Assembly: GCA_009392675.1 (NCBI GenBank)
Contig: VFFY01000182.1
Coordinates: 1 to 5,189, forward strand
Reading direction: 5' to 3'
DNA: 5,189 bases
Origin: SAR202 cluster bacterium
GTDB taxonomy: Bacteria; Chloroflexota; Dehalococcoidia; Lucifugimonadales; UBA826
Position 1 is the first letter of the stretch. Every line of letters begins with the position of its first letter. Under the pieces are notes generated by a model, which saw only the letters and a program-made list of their open reading frames with translations, ran no database searches and was not told the DNA's origin. Both the position numbers and the translations under genes were made by a program. Positions 1 to 5,189 of this stretch are shown here, in pieces.

Positions 1-859
1 CTGCTCCGGCCACCATTACCAAACTACCGGGCCCGCCATCGCTCAAATAAAGATTTCGGGCATTAAATTTGTCGCCTTGTTCTGAAATGAACCGGTGCAA
101 GTAATAATGATTAACCAACCCTATGCTTATTTCCTCAGCAGCTACTGCCGCCACTTGAGGAGTGTTCTTCGGGTAAGCAATGGGTTCATTGGCTAACATA
201 TCGGTCAACCATTGCCTTGTTTTTTCTTCTCCCCAGCTGGCCCTCATTCCAGTAATCATCGTCTGGAATGAGCTATTTGTAGGGGCCCATCCCAATTTAC
301 CTTTCCATTTAGGCTCTGTTAAATCATCAAGGGACGTAGGCAAATCAGCAGATTCAATTGTAGCCGTATGGACCAAGGTCCTAGCCCTACCAGATATGCC
401 GACCCATTTGCTGTCATGTGGCTTCGCCCAATCAGCAACCCTGTCAGTTATGGTACCGGGAAGCTCTATAAGGCGTCCTTCTTTTACTAGAACACCCAGA
501 CCCCCTGGATCTTGTGCGAAATATACATCAGCAGGGCTATTGGAGCCCTCTTCAAGAATCATCGTAGCAACCGGAAATGTTTTGCCGTATTTGACCTGTA
601 CATCTATTCCAGTTACTTCTTCGAACTGTTCGACTATGTTCCCAACAAGACTTTCCGACCTTCCGGAATAGAGAACTAATTCTCCTGGATCAAGATCTTT
701 TACTATAGTTTCAACCACGGGAACTTCTATAGTTTTTACAATTTCCTTCTCGACGACTACCTCTACAGGTATTTCTTTCACTACTTCTGTAGCGCAAGCC
801 ATAAATACTGCCAGAAGAGTTGCTATGGCCAGCGCCACTGTAAGGAGGGTTCTATTCAT
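1..859 (-). CDS. Iron(III)-type ABC transporter substrate-binding lipoprotein, C-terminus missing (runs off left edge)
   Basis: Reading leftward from the ATG at 859-857, an open frame of 286 codons runs off the window without a stop. Residues 1-21 form a signal peptide (MNRTLL, then a hydrophobic run) ending in FMAC, so Cys22 is the likely lipid-anchor residue. A Val/Glu/Lys-rich stalk (about 25-55) follows. The mature part resembles FbpA/FutA-type periplasmic ferric-iron binders: LVLYSGRSE (62-69) opens the first lobe, then DVYFAQDPGG (111-120), GISGRART (154-161) and WKGKLGWAP (185-193). The twin tyrosines of NHYYLHRF (Tyr252-Tyr253) match the Tyr pair that binds Fe3+ in this family. The end, VMVAGA, is where the family continues for roughly another 60 residues. 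It should capture iron outside the membrane and pass it to a permease/ATPase pair, probably encoded further left. In-frame ATGs at 871, 868 and 931 are alternatives. I chose 859 because it gives a compact signal peptide; no clear Shine-Dalgarno decides it. Metal specificity is inferred from the motif only. Confidence 0.92.
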   Translation of the reverse strand, partial: MNRTLLTVALAIATLLAVFMACATEVVKEIPVEVVVEKEIVKTIEVPVVETIVKDLDPGELVLYSGRSESLVGNIVEQFEEVTGIDVQVKYGKTFPVATMILEEGSNSPADVYFAQDPGGLGVLVKEGRLIELPGTITDRVADWAKPHDSKWVGISGRARTLVHTATIESADLPTSLDDLTEPKWKGKLGWAPTNSSFQTMITGMRASWGEEKTRQWLTDMLANEPIAYPKNTPQVAAVAAEEISIGLVNHYYLHRFISEQGDKFNARNLYLSDGGPGSLVMVAGA

Positions 860-935
860 GATTAACATCATTTTGGTGTTCGCAAGACTAATCGATGAAC
901 AATGCCTGCTAATTGTATTTATTTCGTACATATAG

Positions 936-964
936 TTTATATAAGTAAGTATTCACTAAGTAAA
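936..964 (-). promoter_or_regulatory. Putative sigma70-type promoter of the iron-binding lipoprotein gene
   Basis: On the minus strand a -35-like TTTACT (964-959, 4 of 6 matches to TTGACA) is followed by a 17-bp spacer and a -10-like TATAAA (941-936, 5 of 6 matches to TATAAT). Transcription would start near 929, leaving a leader of about 70 nt before the ATG at 859. The -35 box lies inside the 19-bp palindrome at 955-973. In sequence this AT-rich, such matches arise by chance fairly often. Confidence 0.4.
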
Positions 965-973
965 TTACTTAGT
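955..973. promoter_or_regulatory. Perfect 19-bp inverted repeat, candidate operator of the iron-uptake gene
   Basis: ACTAAGTAAATTACTTAGT reads as two perfect 9-bp arms around one central base. It lies about 95 bp upstream of the lipoprotein ATG and covers the proposed -35 box, the position expected of a repressor site. Fur and DtxR/IdeR boxes are also about 19-bp dyads and control iron uptake genes, but the bases match neither textbook consensus closely. An extra direct copy of the half-site TAAGTAA lies at 942-948, 15 bp from the copy at 957-963. Which regulator binds is unknown. Confidence 0.5.
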
Positions 974-1028
974 ATGCCCTGTTAAATAGTTTAGGTAATG
1001 TGAAATAATAGTGTCAATAACTAGGGTC

Positions 1029-1049
1029 AAATACCTGATATTGGTATTT
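1029..1049. repeat. Inverted repeat with 7-bp arms upstream of the iron-binding gene
   Basis: The arms AAATACC (1029-1035) and GGTATTT (1043-1049) are exact complements separated by 7 bp. It may be an additional regulator site, because its TACC/GGTA core resembles the neighbouring dyad at 1063-1078. No T-run follows on either strand, so it is unlikely to be a terminator. Confidence 0.3.
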
Positions 1050-1062
1050 TAAATACTGTTTT

Positions 1063-1078
1063 TACCTAATCGTAGGTA
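1063..1078. repeat. Inverted repeat TACCTA-N4-TAGGTA upstream of the iron-binding gene
   Basis: TACCTA (1063-1068) and TAGGTA (1073-1078) are exact complements around ATCG. The left arm extends to TTACCTAA (1062-1069), which recurs inverted as TTAGGTAA at 991-998. TTAGG-type half-sites are reminiscent of DtxR/IdeR operators. That resemblance is suggestive only. Confidence 0.3.
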
Positions 1079-1266
1079 CGTGTGAAAGAGTTGACTGGGA
1101 AATGTATTATTCTGCTAAATATGCCAAAGAATAGAATCATAGTCTAGAACCTTTCATGGATAATCTCCTACCCAACTGTAAATAATGGCTCCGTTTTCAT
1201 TTGAAATGTCCACTTCCTAGGCTTTCAATAATCAACCCGCTTCTTAAATGTATGTAATTGATTAAA

Positions 1267-1659
1267 TCACAGGACGTTGTAGTACCAAAGAATATAAATA
1301 TTAATCGATGTACATGTAATACCGATCGCTACTACCAAACCTAAAGGAACGATGCTATGAAAATGATTTCGTTTGGCCATTGATAAAGAATGGTAAATGA
1401 ATAAAAAAATAGCCAGAAAACTGAAAACCCATACTAGATTGGCTGTCCAAAGCAATATTTCAGGATTTGAATAGAATAAGGAATGGTCAGCAATGATATT
1501 GTTTCTATAATAAAAACTTGCGTGCAAAAATATCGAGGACGAAATGAATGGCAAGCACCCAAGTAGTCCTTTCGTTATTGATTTATCTTTTACAATTTCA
1601 GGGGGAATACTTATGTTATCCCTCTCATCTATCAATCTTTTGTTTTTTTGTTGTTTCAT
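1267..1659 (-). CDS. Hypothetical small membrane protein, three predicted transmembrane helices
   Basis: I do not recognise a family for this 130-residue protein. It has a charged, Lys/Arg/Asp-rich cytoplasmic-looking head (residues 1-28), then hydrophobic segments at about 31-51 (GLLGCLPFISSS...), 68-93 (EILLWTANLVWVFSFLAIFL...) and 102-127 (SIVPLGLVVAIGITCTSI...). There is a basic loop (KRNHFH) between the second and third. The hydrophobic pattern and the basic N-terminus argue for a real gene rather than a chance frame. The start is the ATG at 1659-1657; no obvious Shine-Dalgarno precedes it. It is divergent from the PlsY-like gene across 94 bp and points toward the iron-binding lipoprotein gene, but 407 bp separate them, so they are probably not one operon. 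No function is claimed. Confidence 0.6.
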   Translation of the reverse strand: MKQQKNKRLIDERDNISIPPEIVKDKSITKGLLGCLPFISSSIFLHASFYYRNNIIADHSLFYSNPEILLWTANLVWVFSFLAIFLFIYHSLSMAKRNHFHSIVPLGLVVAIGITCTSINIYILWYYNVL

Positions 1660-1701
1660 AATATTTTAATTATCGGGTACATTTATCGTTTTAGTAAGCG
1701 T

Positions 1702-1731
1702 GTGATAACGTTTAAAAAGAATCATTAGAAT
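1702..1731 (+). promoter_or_regulatory. Putative promoter of the PlsY-like gene
   Basis: GTGATA (1702-1707, 4 of 6 to TTGACA), an 18-bp spacer and TAGAAT (1726-1731, 5 of 6 to TATAAT) lie in the 94-bp divergent gap. They would start a transcript near 1738, about 16 nt before the TTG start. This is a weak match in AT-rich DNA. Confidence 0.3.
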
Positions 1732-1753
1732 ACGTGGCAAGAGCATTGAAAAT

Positions 1754-2329
1754 TTGAACATCATCATCCTATCAGCCATATGGGCATTCGCATCGTATTT
1801 CATCGGAACCATTTCTATAGGAGATCTGATATCAAAATTAAAAAATGTCGATATTCGTTCTGTAGGAACAGGTAATCCTGGGGCCTCAAATATTTATGCG
1901 GAGGTTGGACCAATATATGGGATTGCAGTTTTTTTTATTGATATAGCTAAAGGTTTAATAATTACTCTCCCTGTGATCCTTTTAGGGTACCCAACCTGGA
2001 TTGCAACCATTGGAATCATCTTTTTCCTTATAGGGCATATGATTATAAGACCATGGGGAAAACCAGGTGGGATCGGGATGGCCACCACTATGGGAGCCGG
2101 AATCGTCCTCCTGCCAGTCGGTGCCTTGATAGCGGTTTTACCTTCTTTTTTGATATTAATAATTACAAGAAGACCTGCATACACCGGTGTTTTCGCCTTT
2201 GTATCCACAATAATTGCAGGTTGGCTAATACATTTGGATCTGATCGCCACAACTACGGTAATTATTTTAGCTGGCGCCGTGCTAGTTAAATTTCAATTCC
2301 AATACAGAGAGTTAGACCCCCACCAATGA
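1754..2329 (+). CDS. plsY: PlsY-like acyl-phosphate:glycerol-3-phosphate acyltransferase, divergent active-site motifs
   Basis: This 191-residue integral membrane protein has the size and multi-helix layout of PlsY, which transfers an acyl group from acyl-phosphate to glycerol-3-phosphate in the first step of phospholipid synthesis. Motif 1 is good: SYFIGTISIGDL (14-25) followed by DIRSVGTGNPGASN (33-46), with the conserved Arg35. The D..KG element is present (Asp63, Lys66, Gly67). The phosphate-loop motif, normally GH..P...FKGGKG.AT, reads GHMIIRPWGKPGGIGMAT (94-111): His95 and the glycines survive, but both lysines of KGGKG are replaced in register. The C-terminal motif 3, normally an HR.NI.RL..G.E-like stretch, is not recognisable; the protein ends KFQFQYRELDPHQ. 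The start is TTG at 1754, the first canonical start after the in-frame stop at 1706-1708, and it places the N-terminus where PlsY proteins begin. It may be a paralogue with altered substrate or activity, or a decaying copy. Family assignment is firm; activity is uncertain. Confidence 0.88.
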   Translation: MNIIILSAIWAFASYFIGTISIGDLISKLKNVDIRSVGTGNPGASNIYAEVGPIYGIAVFFIDIAKGLIITLPVILLGYPTWIATIGIIFFLIGHMIIRPWGKPGGIGMATTMGAGIVLLPVGALIAVLPSFLILIITRRPAYTGVFAFVSTIIAGWLIHLDLIATTTVIILAGAVLVKFQFQYRELDPHQ

Positions 2330-2347
2330 GATCATAATCCCCAGCCC

Positions 2348-2748
2348 CTAGGGGAATTTCAAAGTCCACAGGGCAGTTCTCACTTAGTTTATGTTGATTA
2401 TTTTTTTGTGTATGGGATTCGGTTTGCTGGAAACGCCAAGCTCCGATGATAAGAAATTTGAAAAATGTCGTCGAAATCCAAATGAACCCCACTAGGCACA
2501 AATTAATGGCCAGTATGAATCCCGATTTCCTTGGGTTATAAAGTAACAACCTCAAGCCTACTACGGCTTCGAGTAACATAACAATTGATAGCAAAGGAGT
2601 AATCTTCTCCATATTGGGTAGAGTGATATTTTTTAAAACCGTTAGTATTTACATATGAAAATAGCGGGTATGAGACAACCTGAATCAACCAGATTACACC
2701 CAACATAAAACAAGAAACAGCCAAATTAAGAAGCGGGGTGAAAAACAC
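2348..2748 (-). pseudogene. Decayed small membrane-protein gene: two frameshifts plus an internal stop
   Basis: From a GTG at 2748-2746 the frame gives a membrane protein (MFFTPLLNLAVSCFMLGVIW...), reaching YHSTQ at 2614. One extra base at 2613 shifts the frame. Reading resumes at 2612 as MEKITPLLSIVMLLEAVVGL... to WISTTFFKF at 2454. A second extra base at about 2453 shifts it again, and LSSELGVSS...IHKKIININ follows to 2387. A TAA at 2386-2384 sits where I would expect Trp, then VRTALWTLKFP and a TAG at 2350-2348. The joined product is 132 residues with four hydrophobic stretches. It matches my recollection of a common bacterial family with a VQ.V.YPLF start, a YH..H motif, MLLEA, W.ST...Q and a terminal NWIRT..WT. 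I cannot name the family securely. It lies 91 bp behind the B12-regulator gene on the same strand and converges on the PlsY-like gene 18 bp away. Neither indel is in a long homopolymer. Sequencing error remains possible, but three lesions make decay likelier. Confidence 0.72.
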
Positions 2749-2817
2749 ACCTCTTCTGACATTAGTGCCCCCGTATCAGTTCTTGGGTAGATTCGGAGCT
2801 ACGTTTTATTTCTAACC

Positions 2818-2829
2818 ACACTGAAGTGT
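2818..2829. repeat. Small perfect palindrome between the B12-regulator gene and the downstream pseudogene
   Basis: ACACTGAAGTGT pairs over 5 bp with a 2-base centre and lies 10 bp beyond the regulator's stop codon. The minus strand after it reads GGTTAGAAATAAAA, which is not a T-run, so it is a poor intrinsic terminator. It is noted because it is the only dyad in the 91-bp gap. Confidence 0.25.
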
Positions 2830-2839
2830 ATTTACGGGA

Positions 2840-3730
2840 TTATTTTGAAGATACCATTAACGTATTTACTGAAGTTCCTAAGGCTTCTGCTAGTTTGAAT
2901 AAAGCTGCCATTGTTAAATTTTGTTTACCGTTTTCGACCAGACTTATGTAAGCTCTATCAACCCCTGCAAGAATCGCTAATTCACCTTGATTCATACCTT
3001 TGGCTCTCCGGATCTCCAAAACTTTTCCACCTACACCTAGAAGTGTGTCTCGTAACGACAAATTACCTGCCCCTATTCCCATAGCATCCTGCAAAACTGT
3101 CAGACCCGTAGCAGAATTGTCCGCAATTGCCGCCGTTCCGATTTCATCACTAAATCCCTTGAAAGCCGGCCCTCCCAAAATAACAAAAGGTGGATTCTCC
3201 AGAGATTCGATGCTTGAAACAGCATCTTTTACGCTCAGAATATTACCGGGTAAAACCACAGACAATGCAACGACATCTACCTCAATTTCCGTGAGATATT
3301 TGGCCAAATCTTCCGCCGGGGTATCCGGTCCCAAATATTCAACATCCCAACCTTCTAGAAACAGCAAATTAGCGAAAATTTTTGCCCCTATACAATGATT
3401 TTCACCTGAAGGAGATGTAACCAAGGCACGGAGACCATTAATCGAAAGTCTTTGGGATTTTTGAACCACCATGTTTATAAGATCGTCCACAATCTGGCTG
3501 GCATGGTGTTCGTGGGCAATAGTGATTCGCCCTCCATGCCACAAGTCTCCTAGGTCCACCATTGCAGGAGTTATAACGGAATTGTAAATAGAGGCTGGTG
3601 TACAGTTATAACGCAATGCCTCCTCAATCACCGAGACACTTCCAGTCCGATCAACCGAAGTCAAATGGTTGAGCAATCGCCCTTTAAAGCGATTCAATAA
3701 AACAAAATCGTCATTATTACGGCGAGTCAT
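2840..3730 (-). CDS. Cobalamin-binding (CarH/LitR-like photoreceptor module) regulator with C-terminal XRE helix-turn-helix
   Basis: This 296-residue cytoplasmic protein joins a B12-sensing module to a DNA-binding domain. Residues about 15-90 are the helical cap domain (B12-binding_2 type) carrying W64-H65, nine residues after W64, then E74-H75: the W-x9-EH signature that in CarH contacts the 5'-deoxyadenosyl group. H65 matches the CarH histidine that becomes the upper cobalt ligand after photolysis. Residues about 100-220 form the Rossmann-like B12-binding domain, with E110-x-H112-x-x-G115 (the CarH-type variant of DxHxxG; His112 the likely lower ligand), then SVVLPG and GGPAF (186-190). Residues 236-285 form a Cro/CI-type helix-turn-helix (KVLEIRRAKGMNQGELA..., ISLVENGK). 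Known CarH/LitR proteins carry a MerR domain at the N-terminus instead. The chosen start, ATG 3730-3728, has GGGGG eight bases upstream; a TTG at 3745 would add five residues. The start lies inside the end of the upstream gene, implying translational coupling. Light sensing is inferred; sensing of B12 supply is the alternative. Confidence 0.92.
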   Translation of the reverse strand: MTRRNNDDFVLLNRFKGRLLNHLTSVDRTGSVSVIEEALRYNCTPASIYNSVITPAMVDLGDLWHGGRITIAHEHHASQIVDDLINMVVQKSQRLSINGLRALVTSPSGENHCIGAKIFANLLFLEGWDVEYLGPDTPAEDLAKYLTEIEVDVVALSVVLPGNILSVKDAVSSIESLENPPFVILGGPAFKGFSDEIGTAAIADNSATGLTVLQDAMGIGAGNLSLRDTLLGVGGKVLEIRRAKGMNQGELAILAGVDRAYISLVENGKQNLTMAALFKLAEALGTSVNTLMVSSK

Positions 3731-5177
3731 AATTACTACCCCCAAAACGCATTTGTATAACTTTCCTTCTGTAAGCGAATATCCTTACTAAGATGTTTTT
3801 AATAATGTATTTGTGAGCTACCCTACCTACCCTCCCCCCGGGGATCCTGTAAAAAATTTTGTCTTCCATACGACAAGTAGAAGGCCCTTCCGTAATAATA
3901 CTGTGCTGGTGCCACCACAGGCTGTATGGTCCCTTCTTTTGGTAATCCACAAATAAATCACCTGGCGCCCATTTAATTATTTCTGTTCTCCATTTCATTG
4001 AAATAGGCCCCAGATTGATTTTGTATTCAAATTCTGAACCCTCATTCATATCGGAGGGAGATTCAGTTATACGAAAATCCATCCAATCCGGAGTGAGCAG
4101 TCCCAAATTAAGGGGAGAGGAAAAAAATTCAAACGCCTCTTCGGAACCTATCTCTAATTTTGCGGAGGTCTCAATTTTGTATTGAGCTCGAGACAGTTCA
4201 GGCAAATTTTCAGCTGAACCATCGGGGTATTTTTCCCGAGTATCTACTCTGGTGATACTAACCCCTTTGGGACAACATTCCTCATTCAAAGCATGTACCA
4301 AATCTTCATGGACAAACTGAAATTCTTTTTCCTGTAAGACAGTTGGATACGCTTTTTGGCTACTCGTTAATACTTTTTCCCCTTCTCCAAAAACAAGTCT
4401 TAGACAAAACCTGGGTAATCCAATAAGTATTTTGGCTCCCAAGATGGGAGCCAAGGATTTGGCAAAATTTTTACCAGTCACCGGCCGGGGTGAAGTGCAA
4501 TTTATCGGCCCAGATATGGATTCATTATTTATGGCAAGATCTATAATCCTTAAAAGGTCTAAATAATGAATCCATGGCATCCATTGATTACCATTACCAA
4601 TGTAACTGCCTATACCCATTTCAAAAGGTAATGACAACTGCTTCAAAAACCCACCTTCCCTTCCTAAAACCACGCCGATTCGCAAGGCACACACTCTGGT
4701 ATCAAAATCTTCAGCCTCAAAAGCTGCTTTTTCCCATAAATCGCAAAGATCCGCTAGGAAACCGTCGCCTTTCCTAGAGGTCTCTGTAATTTCTTCGCCA
4801 AATTGGTCTCCGTAATAACCAACAGCACTGGCCGACACTAGAATAGACGGAGGGCTTTTGCACTCCCTCATGATTGATACAATTCTTTTTGTAACACCGA
4901 CTCGACTATCAAAGAATTCTTTTTTTTTGGCTTTCGACCATCTCGAAGGAGCCAGTGGGCGCCCAACCAGATTAAGTACTACCTCAGAGTTTTCAAATTC
5001 AGTAATTAACTCTCTGTCAGCACTTCCAAAACTAATGAACTTAACACCGGTTCCAAGTTGTTCCGATGCTCTATTTACATCTCGAACTAGTGCGGTAAGG
5101 ACATGCCCTCTCCCTTTCAAAAAAGAAACCAATGCACTACCAATAAATCCTGTGGCACCAGCGATGAGTATATTCAT
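3717..5177 (-). CDS. TIGR01777-family SDR oxidoreductase/epimerase fused to DUF1731 and a C-terminal SRPBCC domain
   Basis: A 486-residue soluble protein with three parts (numbering from the ATG at 5177-5175). First is an atypical short-chain dehydrogenase: GATGFIG nucleotide loop (7-13), NLVGRPL (69-75), SRW (78-80), SRVGVTKRIV (91-100), SASAVGYYGD (115-124, with the usual Ser and YY), WEKAA (148-152), RIGVVLGREGGFL (166-178) and MPWIHYLDLLRI (200-211). Second is DUF1731, about 248-297 (LPRFCLRLVFGEGEKVLTSSQ...). Third is an SRPBCC/polyketide-cyclase-like domain from about 331 to 475, starting YKIETSAKLEIGSEEAFEFF, with LTPDWMDFRI and a closing MRFGGSN. TIGR01777 proteins are about 300 residues and their substrate is unknown; SRPBCC domains bind hydrophobic ligands, so the fusion may act on or sense a lipid-like compound (inference). 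A TTG at 5180 is in frame, but MNILIAGATGFIG from the ATG is the family start. The stop overlaps the cobalamin-regulator gene by 14 bp, so the two share a transcript. The promoter lies beyond the right edge. Confidence 0.94.
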   Translation of the reverse strand: MNILIAGATGFIGSALVSFLKGRGHVLTALVRDVNRASEQLGTGVKFISFGSADRELITEFENSEVVLNLVGRPLAPSRWSKAKKKEFFDSRVGVTKRIVSIMRECKSPPSILVSASAVGYYGDQFGEEITETSRKGDGFLADLCDLWEKAAFEAEDFDTRVCALRIGVVLGREGGFLKQLSLPFEMGIGSYIGNGNQWMPWIHYLDLLRIIDLAINNESISGPINCTSPRPVTGKNFAKSLAPILGAKILIGLPRFCLRLVFGEGEKVLTSSQKAYPTVLQEKEFQFVHEDLVHALNEECCPKGVSITRVDTREKYPDGSAENLPELSRAQYKIETSAKLEIGSEEAFEFFSSPLNLGLLTPDWMDFRITESPSDMNEGSEFEYKINLGPISMKWRTEIIKWAPGDLFVDYQKKGPYSLWWHQHSIITEGPSTCRMEDKIFYRIPGGRVGRVAHKYIIKNILVRIFAYRRKVIQMRFGGSNYDSP

Positions 5178-5189
5178 CAAAAAGATTCC

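Larger units (their letters stand above)
860..1266. other. 407-bp AT-rich intergenic region, likely regulatory
   Basis: No credible coding frame occurs here on either strand; the few ATG-led frames are about ten codons. The left half (about 936-1078) carries the probable promoter of the iron-binding lipoprotein gene and three dyad-symmetric elements, each listed separately. In the right half (1079-1266) I see only a trivial 11-bp palindrome (CATTTGAAATG, 1198-1208) and no hairpin followed by a T-run that could serve as terminator for the membrane-protein gene ending at 1267. Confidence 0.6.

Noticed and set aside
180..671. Long plus-strand open frame (163 codons)
   Set aside because: It lies wholly opposite the iron-binding lipoprotein gene, whose minus-strand translation carries clear family motifs. 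The plus frame is a shadow with no recognisable domain.
1091..1120. Plus-strand promoter-like TTGACT, 18 bp, CTAAAT
   Set aside because: No gene or structured RNA follows on the plus strand; the first ATG frame is eight codons. It is likely a chance match in AT-rich DNA.
1894..2250. Minus-strand open frame of 118 codons
   Set aside because: It is antisense to the PlsY-like gene; its hydrophobic stretches mirror the membrane helices of the real protein.
2053..2289. Plus-strand open frame of 78 codons inside the PlsY-like gene
   Set aside because: It is an out-of-frame overlap with a composition unlike a folded protein, and the PlsY frame explains the region.
2338..2355. Possible terminator hairpin TCCCC-N8-GGGGA between the convergent PlsY-like gene and the pseudogene
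   Set aside because: The stem is only 5 bp and no T-run follows on either strand. Part of it is the last codons of the decayed gene.
3000..3398. Plus-strand open frame of 132 codons
   Set aside because: It is opposite the B12 and helix-turn-helix domains of the cobalamin regulator and has no motif of its own.
2840..3730. Reading the B12-binding protein as a methyltransferase corrinoid protein (MtaC/MtbC type)
   Set aside because: The W-x9-EH signature, the E-x-H-x-x-G variant and the C-terminal DNA-binding domain fit a regulator, and no methyltransferase gene is adjacent in the window.
4574..4777. Plus-strand open frame of 67 codons
   Set aside because: It is opposite the SDR domain of the fusion enzyme and is a shadow of it.

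Overview
The window looks like chromosomal DNA of an AT-rich, free-living bacterium, most likely a Chloroflexota of the Dehalococcoidia/SAR202 type. The main clue is the lipoprotein at the left edge. Straight after its lipid-anchor cysteine it carries a Val/Glu/Lys-rich stalk (VEVVVEKEIVKTIEV), a style very common in solute-binding lipoproteins of that phylum. The assignment is inference from style; there is no rRNA or marker gene here.

Layout, left to right. (1) Positions 1-859, minus strand: an iron(III)-type ABC transporter substrate-binding lipoprotein, cut by the left edge. (2) Positions 860-1266: an AT-rich gap holding its probable promoter, a perfect 19-bp palindrome over the putative -35 box, and two further dyads. 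(3) Positions 1267-1659, minus: a small unrecognised three-helix membrane protein. (4) Positions 1754-2329, plus: a PlsY-like acyl-phosphate:glycerol-3-phosphate acyltransferase whose second and third catalytic motifs are eroded. It is divergent from (3). (5) Positions 2348-2748, minus: a decayed small membrane-protein gene with two frameshifts and an internal stop. (6) Positions 2840-3730, minus: a cobalamin-binding regulator with the CarH/LitR photoreceptor signature (W-x9-EH and E-x-H-x-x-G) but a C-terminal Cro/CI-type (XRE) helix-turn-helix instead of an N-terminal MerR domain. (7) Positions 3717-5177, minus: a fusion of a TIGR01777 SDR-type nucleoside-diphosphate-sugar epimerase-like protein, DUF1731 and a C-terminal SRPBCC (START-like) domain.

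Genes (7) and (6) overlap by 14 bp and are almost certainly one operon, with pseudogene (5) behind them in the same direction. The most interesting content is this pair: a candidate B12-dependent light (or B12-status) sensor of rearranged architecture, translationally coupled to an SDR-SRPBCC fusion enzyme. The operon's promoter and the rest of its upstream neighbours lie beyond the right edge, so regulation of this unit cannot be read here.
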